A DNA stretch of 64,000 nt, from assembly GCA_032622095.1 (NCBI GenBank), contig CP136067.1, forward strand, positions 57,019,899 through 57,083,898, written 5' to 3'. The notes beneath the pieces were generated by a model. The model was given only the letters and a program-made list of their open reading frames with translations, was not told where the DNA came from and ran no database searches. A program made the translations under genes and the position numbers. This document shows, piece by piece, positions 58,195-64,000 of this stretch. The stretch's first letter is position 1. Every line of letters begins with the position of its first letter. This DNA is from Siphonodentalium dalli. Lineage: Eukaryota > Mollusca > Scaphopoda > Gadilida > Siphonodentaliidae.

Positions 58195-60375
58195 ACAATA
58201 TTTTAGCGTCTTTATTGCAATGGTTTGAGTGACTCTTTTTGTTAAAAAGCTCTAAGATGTCGGGCGAGTCTTTATGAGAAGTACTTACTTGGCTTTTGTT
58301 TAGATCTGGGTATGGTAAACATAAAGAGCGTCATTTGTTACTGTTTTCCTGATATGGAAATAATAAAGAGCGTTTATATCATTTGTGGGTGATTACAACT
58401 TCTGTAACACGACCAGGCTCTTGTTTATGTACACCATCGTACGTCTTGACGACAATATACTATTTACGCGCTGATTATGTTTGGCAAATGAACAAAACTA
58501 AACATATTTTAATATTCCTTCTGTTGATGGCGATTTGAACAAATATGAAAATTAATGTAATATTGGATTATGTCTGATTATTCTTTTCATTATTTATGTA
58601 CATGTATACATTTAATGATTGTATAAGTTGAAATATTCTGAACAAACAACTGGAGCGTTCTCATTTGTGAATAATGTATTATTATACATTTTCTCATATC
58701 CCGTGAATAATGGCTGATAATAAAGCACCATTCACTTATACTTACATCCACGGACATACGATCATGGTCATTAACGTCGTTTTTCGATTGATCTATGAGC
58801 GTATAGATAGCTCAGTGGGCGAACTACATACTGCATCATTGCCATACAATTCCGTTTAGTCTTGATTCTGTGACCGTGCTATTTCAAATGTGAATACTAT
58901 ATATATTTTGATACGTACACACGAATGTATAAATATTATGTATCATATTTATGGAGGCACGAATCAGTGCGAGTATTCATTGCTTCAAATCTGCTTGCTT
59001 CAGTGAGCGCGAACAAATTTTCATTTCTTATCGAAATGGCCATGTATCGATCGGAATGTCGTATTGCATAATTTATGTTGACTTTTTCGAACTATGACGG
59101 CATGTGTATTTTGATCCTCGGCGCGTCTTCGCTCGGACTGTTAATGAGTGTATGTAAATGATAGGTGTATTTAGGCGATGAGATCGTCATAGCTTTGTCG
59201 TGTCGGCATACTTCGGCGCCCCGCACTTTGGTACATACTCATTATAAGGTACAGAAAACTTGTCTCATAGTCAACATGTTTACCTCCGATGTAGGGCAAG
59301 ACATTTTTGAAAGAAACATGAGTGAAATGGTGTTTTCTTTCTCGAATGGCATTTACATGTCAGAAAGCATAGCTCATCGCTTCTTTAATGGTCAGGGGAC
59401 ATCAACTGCTATAAAACTGGGGAAAAGTTTCTGTCCATCTACAATTTACATTTAATTGCACACAAGTTGACCCATCTTTGAGAGACGCAGAAAAACATTG
59501 TAGATGGCAATTGTATAACAAACAAAAAACAAAAAATTTACCTTGAAAATTTGTCAGCAGAATTTCTTGTTTCTTGATTCCATGTATAAACATGTGCTCG
59601 TGCAGACTAAAATTTCAAATAATTATCAAATGTTCTATTCTTAAACTAAAATTATTACCCCATTCAGCAAATAAAAGTGATGATAAGGTAAGTGAATCTT
59701 CTAAAAAAAATACATATTTTGCAGCAAATAATTTCAAGTTGCCGATGCCCATGGTCAACATGTGGTTCTGGCCATGTCAAGTGAGGTCCCGTGATCCTCA
59801 ACCCTTCCATGACTGGAGCTTCCTGAAAATATTGGAATACCCTGTCTCTTAGATATGCGAGTATCACATATAGAGGAGCGGCCAAACGCCAAAAGTGGTC
59901 GGATACCCCTACCCTCGGTAGAACAAGTTGAAACCAACCTTTTCTGGAAGGTAAATATATATCATTTATGGAAATGATTCTTGGCCTTGCCGGAATTGGT
60001 GGCAGCTATGTATGGTAAGACTATTTGTGGAGGTACCCTACCGAAAAATTAGCCTGTTTTCAGCGGTTGGCCAGCTATACACAATTGGTTAAAAGTTAAG
60101 CACATCACAAAAAAACAGAACGTTTTATTTGTTATTATGTGGTACATGGTGATACTAGATTGGAACGTTCTTATTTTTTCTGGTTTGTTTGAGATTTCAC
60201 GACGTCATGGTAGAGAATGTAACGTTATGCGTCAAAAAATCATGACGATTCAGAGAAACTGTCGCCCGTCATCTCTGTACAAAACTAGCACGCTGGATTG
60301 AGCTTATCTTCTCATATATGTTTGGTAGGAATGGAGTATTTTCTACCCGAAGGTATTAATTGTATTACCCTATCC
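58195..60375. other. No identifiable gene
   Basis: ATAAAGAGCGT occurs twice near 58320-58372. ATAGATAGCTCAGTGGGCGA at about 58804 resembles a tRNA A box but no tRNA folds around it. Otherwise short frames only. Confidence 0.4.
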
Positions 60376-60379
60376 CTAC

Positions 60380-61440
60380 AAATATTGTAATTAATTGAAA
60401 AATACTTACCCCTCCCCCACTGTCATAAAATGCTGAGTATAGCCATCGCCTAGGATTGGATCCCAGAATGATAGAATAGTGCGTAGTATTTCCTTTTATT
60501 TCGTGTAGAACACACATAACAAATGTAAAATTCGAATTTCCAACCATACTCACCATTAGAAGAGTATCAAAATCCAAGATGGCGTCCAATATGGCCTTCA
60601 GTTTTTATTTTAAGATTCTGTGGAGCGACATACGAAAAATCCCGAAAAGGAAAGTCCCCAGTGGTAAAATCTATATTATTGTAGTGACTACATAGAATAA
60701 CATTTCATATCAAACATTAATTTGACCATTAATACATCTTTTCAATTGGTAAGCTAATAGGTAGAACTGTATCCCTCCATCCAATGTCATAAAATTTGAA
60801 ATAAAGTTATCGACTGGGATTGGAACCACGGGTGATAGCATTATGCACAGTATGTTGTTTTATTTAATGTACAACACACATAAGAAGTGAGAGGTATGAA
60901 TTTCCATCCATATTCACTATTAGAAGAGTATGATACAACAAAATGGCGTCCAATGTGGCGTCCAATTTTAATTGTACCACTTAGCGAACGCACATACAAA
61001 CGAACTAAATGGAACGTCCCATGTGGCATATTGTATATCATTGAAGTGACTACATAGACGATATCTCATAGGGTATACAGTAGTTTCACCGTTAGTCTAT
61101 CTTATCAGTTGGAGAATTAGTAAACAAAAACGTAATCAACACCCAGTCACAAACGTCCACATAATGGCGGCACTTGTGACTATAGTCCAGAATGCAAAGT
61201 ATTAAGCAAATCGTTCGGAATTACTTTGTGTTGAATACAACGAAGAAACATAAAATGTAAAATTTGCATCCACATCTGGTCTTAGTAGACAATCAAAATC
61301 CAAGATGACGCCCAATATGACGGCTAATTTTAATGCCAACACGCTGCGAACAATGAATACGGAAGTCGGTCAAAATGTATCATACGGCAGTTTGAAGCGA
61401 TATATTGTTTAGATTGTGTGATTATATTAGACGTCGATAT
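60380..61440 (+). repeat. Three-unit tandem repeat, period about 360 bp, with AAGATGGCG motif
   Basis: Units start near 60380, 60745 and 61105 and share TGTCATAAAAT, GGATTGGA, ACACACATAA, CCATA.TCACYATTAGAAGAG, and CAAGATGGCGTCCAATATGG (60574, about 60940, 61300). Diverged, especially unit 3. Confidence 0.88.
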
Positions 61441-63890
61441 GTTGCGTTTGAGTGATGTTGGTAAGACAACATTTTTTTCAGATAAAGCTTTGACGTGATT
61501 GTCTCAAATTAACTTCCATAATTGGTCGATCAGCTCCGTAAGGGCGGGTAAGCCGTGTCTTTCCATTGGTTTGGTGGTATCCTACATCAGGTTCCAAATG
61601 TCACACCCTTAGCTATGACGCAGGCGTGACGCCAGGATTAATACTGGATGGAAATTTGAATTTGTTGAATGTTTAGGGTGTTTTGTTTAACAATTATCAG
61701 GAACTTTATATCAAATATTTGGAGAAAGACAAACCTACCAAAAATAAAAAACACTTAGTGAAATTCCGAGAATGACTTAAATAGTTTAATTTGCCTAATC
61801 GTGTATCGTGTATTGATCTCCAATGCACATTTGACTATAATAGTTTGACACATTTGATGTCATTTTGGGACGTTAAGTAAGTAAAGAATAAACAATATGT
61901 AGACAACTGGTAATAATAGATGATGGCCATTGACCGTTACAAATAATCATGCACTCTATGTGGTACGAAGTGATGTTGTGATGTTCAATACTAACATATT
62001 GCTATCATTAATATATTGTGATAATCTTGAATGTGCAGTCCTCCTTAACGTGTCCTTTTGAATTTTGACCAACATTTTCAGAGAGCCTTGCAACAGTTTT
62101 GGCCACATGAAACATTAAATAACAGAATCACCATCTGTTGTTTTATGCAGTAACGCAAAAAACAAAAATGGCATACATTTTGAAATCCAGTAAATAAGAT
62201 ATCTTATCGATCTCTGGTTTTGCCAAAGTTGGATATGAGTCCACGAGCAATCAAAGTTCACACATCATAGTAACTACCTATTAACGATACACGAAATTCA
62301 TCATCGCACAAACAAAATGCTCTTTAGTGACATAACATGGGACCACAATGTCCATATAATGCAATCAGCGTATAATGGTTTATAAATAGGCGTTATAGTG
62401 ATCGAGAGGTTGCTGCTTTGTATAATCGTTCGAGTTTCGGCTCAGCGTCAAACAAGAAAGCAACACCGCATACCTATGAATATAAGTTGTTCTCGCCATA
62501 TGTTGCTTGATGTGCATGTTTTTCCGTACATTGATATTTAGGTCCCGACTAATTTGTGAGTTAAATGGTTGTGAATGTCAATCGGATTCACATATGTTAC
62601 AAACAGAAGATATTGAGTTTCCGGGCAAGACTAATTAAAATTCAATATTCTATATCTCCGGCGGATATCATATCTGTATTAGTTCTTAGGGACGTGAGTC
62701 CTGACTATACATGTATAGCAATCTCTCATGCTAATACATTTTATTGATACATAGGTCATAGTGCGATAATCTCCATTGAACATGCACATTGGTGTTGCAT
62801 TTATGATTGCGGTTAGATTCTAATCATAATAATGCAACTCACAAGAAAACCAGAATGTCACTAAAACGTTTGTTTTACCCACGGTTCTTTTGAGTCTGGT
62901 GGCATTTGAAATGGATAAAATGGTAAGTAATGAAAATCAGTAGGCTATTAACACAATTGAAATGGCGACAGGCATAAGGCAATTCACAATAGACACTCGT
63001 CATTAGTCTTGATATATAGATATCCAAATTGTGTTTACGGTTTGGTCTATGGCGACTAGGCCATATCACGACATACATTGTATTCTTATGGGTGACGGAA
63101 AGACAGCGCCGATCTTACCGCGGAAGCAATATACTCAGTCCATACATAAGCCACCTACCCCCAAACTGGCAGATATTCGAAAGTTGTTTTCACTTAACAT
63201 GGACCTCATATCAGTGTTACTGATCGGGATTTATAACACCTTCGTCGTCGATCTGGTGTGTTATGGGGATACACGTAACTGAGTGTAAGTCAATGTGATG
63301 TAATCAACTAAAAATCACTGGTGTATAGTGTTGTGTTCTTGTTCACCAAGAATAGTCATTTTTGTTTCTCAAGAAAACCTGGACATGCCATGCTCAAGTG
63401 CCCATTGCTGTGAATGCATAGAATCACATTGTATGACTCATTAAATGAAAATATGGGAATAATAATTGTATTTCTCAGATCCATCTGTCTCTATAAACAT
63501 GTCGTCACTGGAGTCATGGTTAACCTTTAGTCACTGAACGTTAATTGAATGGTAAGCCATCAGAGCCATGTAATTTTTATGATTGATAAAAGCAAATGTT
63601 GCTCATCTTTATGAAGATAACATATATGTTAATGTTATTCTATTCCAAAATAGTATTATTGAAAAGTTAACTTATCGACTATCGGCACCAGAGCAAACCA
63701 TTTGAATGGTTGTTGAAAACAACTGGCACTTCAACAACAAATCCAGCGCAAAGCATCACAAAAGGAAGTCTTTTTTCTGGCTGTTGTACTTCTTCGCAAA
63801 ATTGAAATGACATCTAAATTATGGGATGCCATCTTGTATTTTGAGATCCATCTTATAGCGAGTGTGGTTCTAACATAATTATGTCGCACT
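61440..63890. other. No identifiable feature
   Basis: AT-rich DNA. ATGCCATCTTGTATTTTGAG at about 63826 is the only echo of the AAGATGGC motif. Confidence 0.4.
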
Positions 63891-63892
63891 AA

Positions 63893-64000
63893 ACGATACG
63901 ATACGATTTATTTGCATAAACACCATTATGTTAACAATACAATTCATAATAAAACAATAACAATTAATAGTAAAAAAAATACATGTGAACACTAAATGAC
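63893..64000 (-). mobile_element. Probable LINE 3' end (LINE-F), running out of the window
   Basis: On the minus strand GCAAATAAATCGTATCGTAT gives AATAAA followed by a (CGTAT)n pentamer tail. The sequence from 63908 to the window end would be its A/T-rich 3' UTR. No coding part is visible. Confidence 0.5.

Noticed and set aside
58800-58850. tRNA-like TAGCTCAGTGGGCGA
   Set aside because: Only the A-box-like stretch is present; no B box at the right distance and no cloverleaf.
59664-59937. Overlapping open frames on both strands near 59.7-59.9 kb
   Set aside because: No motif, no repeat relation and no splice context.

Overview
The window reads as nuclear DNA of an invertebrate animal, most likely a lophotrochozoan and probably a mollusc. 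The reasons are its AT-richness, CR1/Jockey-type LINE debris, a tRNA-headed SINE ending in 'gcgacattaaacccc' plus a (TCAA)n tail, the 'TAGCTCACCTGAGACGAAG' repeat, and several transposon-borne protein types that I know from memory in bivalves and cnidarians. I found no convincing host gene, rRNA, tRNA or CRISPR array in 64 kb. Essentially everything that can be identified is transposon or satellite-like sequence.

Layout. 1-6.1 kb: a long decayed LINE (ORF1 interrupted by a tandem repeat; ORF2 with endonuclease, reverse transcriptase and C-terminal zinc knuckle). 6.1-8.2 kb: minisatellites and a foldback hairpin. 8.8-10.2 kb: a large inverted repeat built from two opposed 15-bp minisatellites and two opposed hAT-like elements. 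10.5-11.1 kb: a tandem dimer of about 363 bp. 13.6-15.1 kb: two LINE 3' fragments. 15.7-22.6 kb: about 1.1-kb inverted arms built from a repeat of about 360 bp carrying an AAGATGGC motif. 24.9-26.2 kb: short repeats. 26.8-35.2 kb: a stack of nested DNA transposons (palindromic MITE, then Harbinger, then a CTGTCACAC-end family, then an element with perfect 52-bp inverted repeats that carries a C2H2-protein gene). 35.6-36.6 kb: a tandem dimer. 40.1-43.8 kb: a mosaic transposon with six exact copies of a subterminal 14-mer and the C-terminus of a transposase-like protein ending in a PHD finger. 44.7 kb: an ATC microsatellite. 45.2-49.0 kb: a MITE and a LINE fragment between two nearly identical 259-bp palindromic repeats. 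51.2-52.4 and 60.4-61.4 kb: more arrays of about 355-365 bp. 53.9-57.2 kb: mariner-like and Kolobok/T2-like MITEs, a SINE with clear target duplications, and more palindromic modules. 57.6-58.2 kb and the last 110 bp: LINE fragments.

The most interesting part is the pair of DNA elements at 30.2-33.9 and 40.1-43.8 kb. Their ends are built from different motifs that share a GTAACG core. The first has identical 52-bp inverted ends and a 5-bp target duplication, so it moved fairly recently. The second retains part of a transposase-like protein. They may be related members of one poorly described transposon group. That link is inference.
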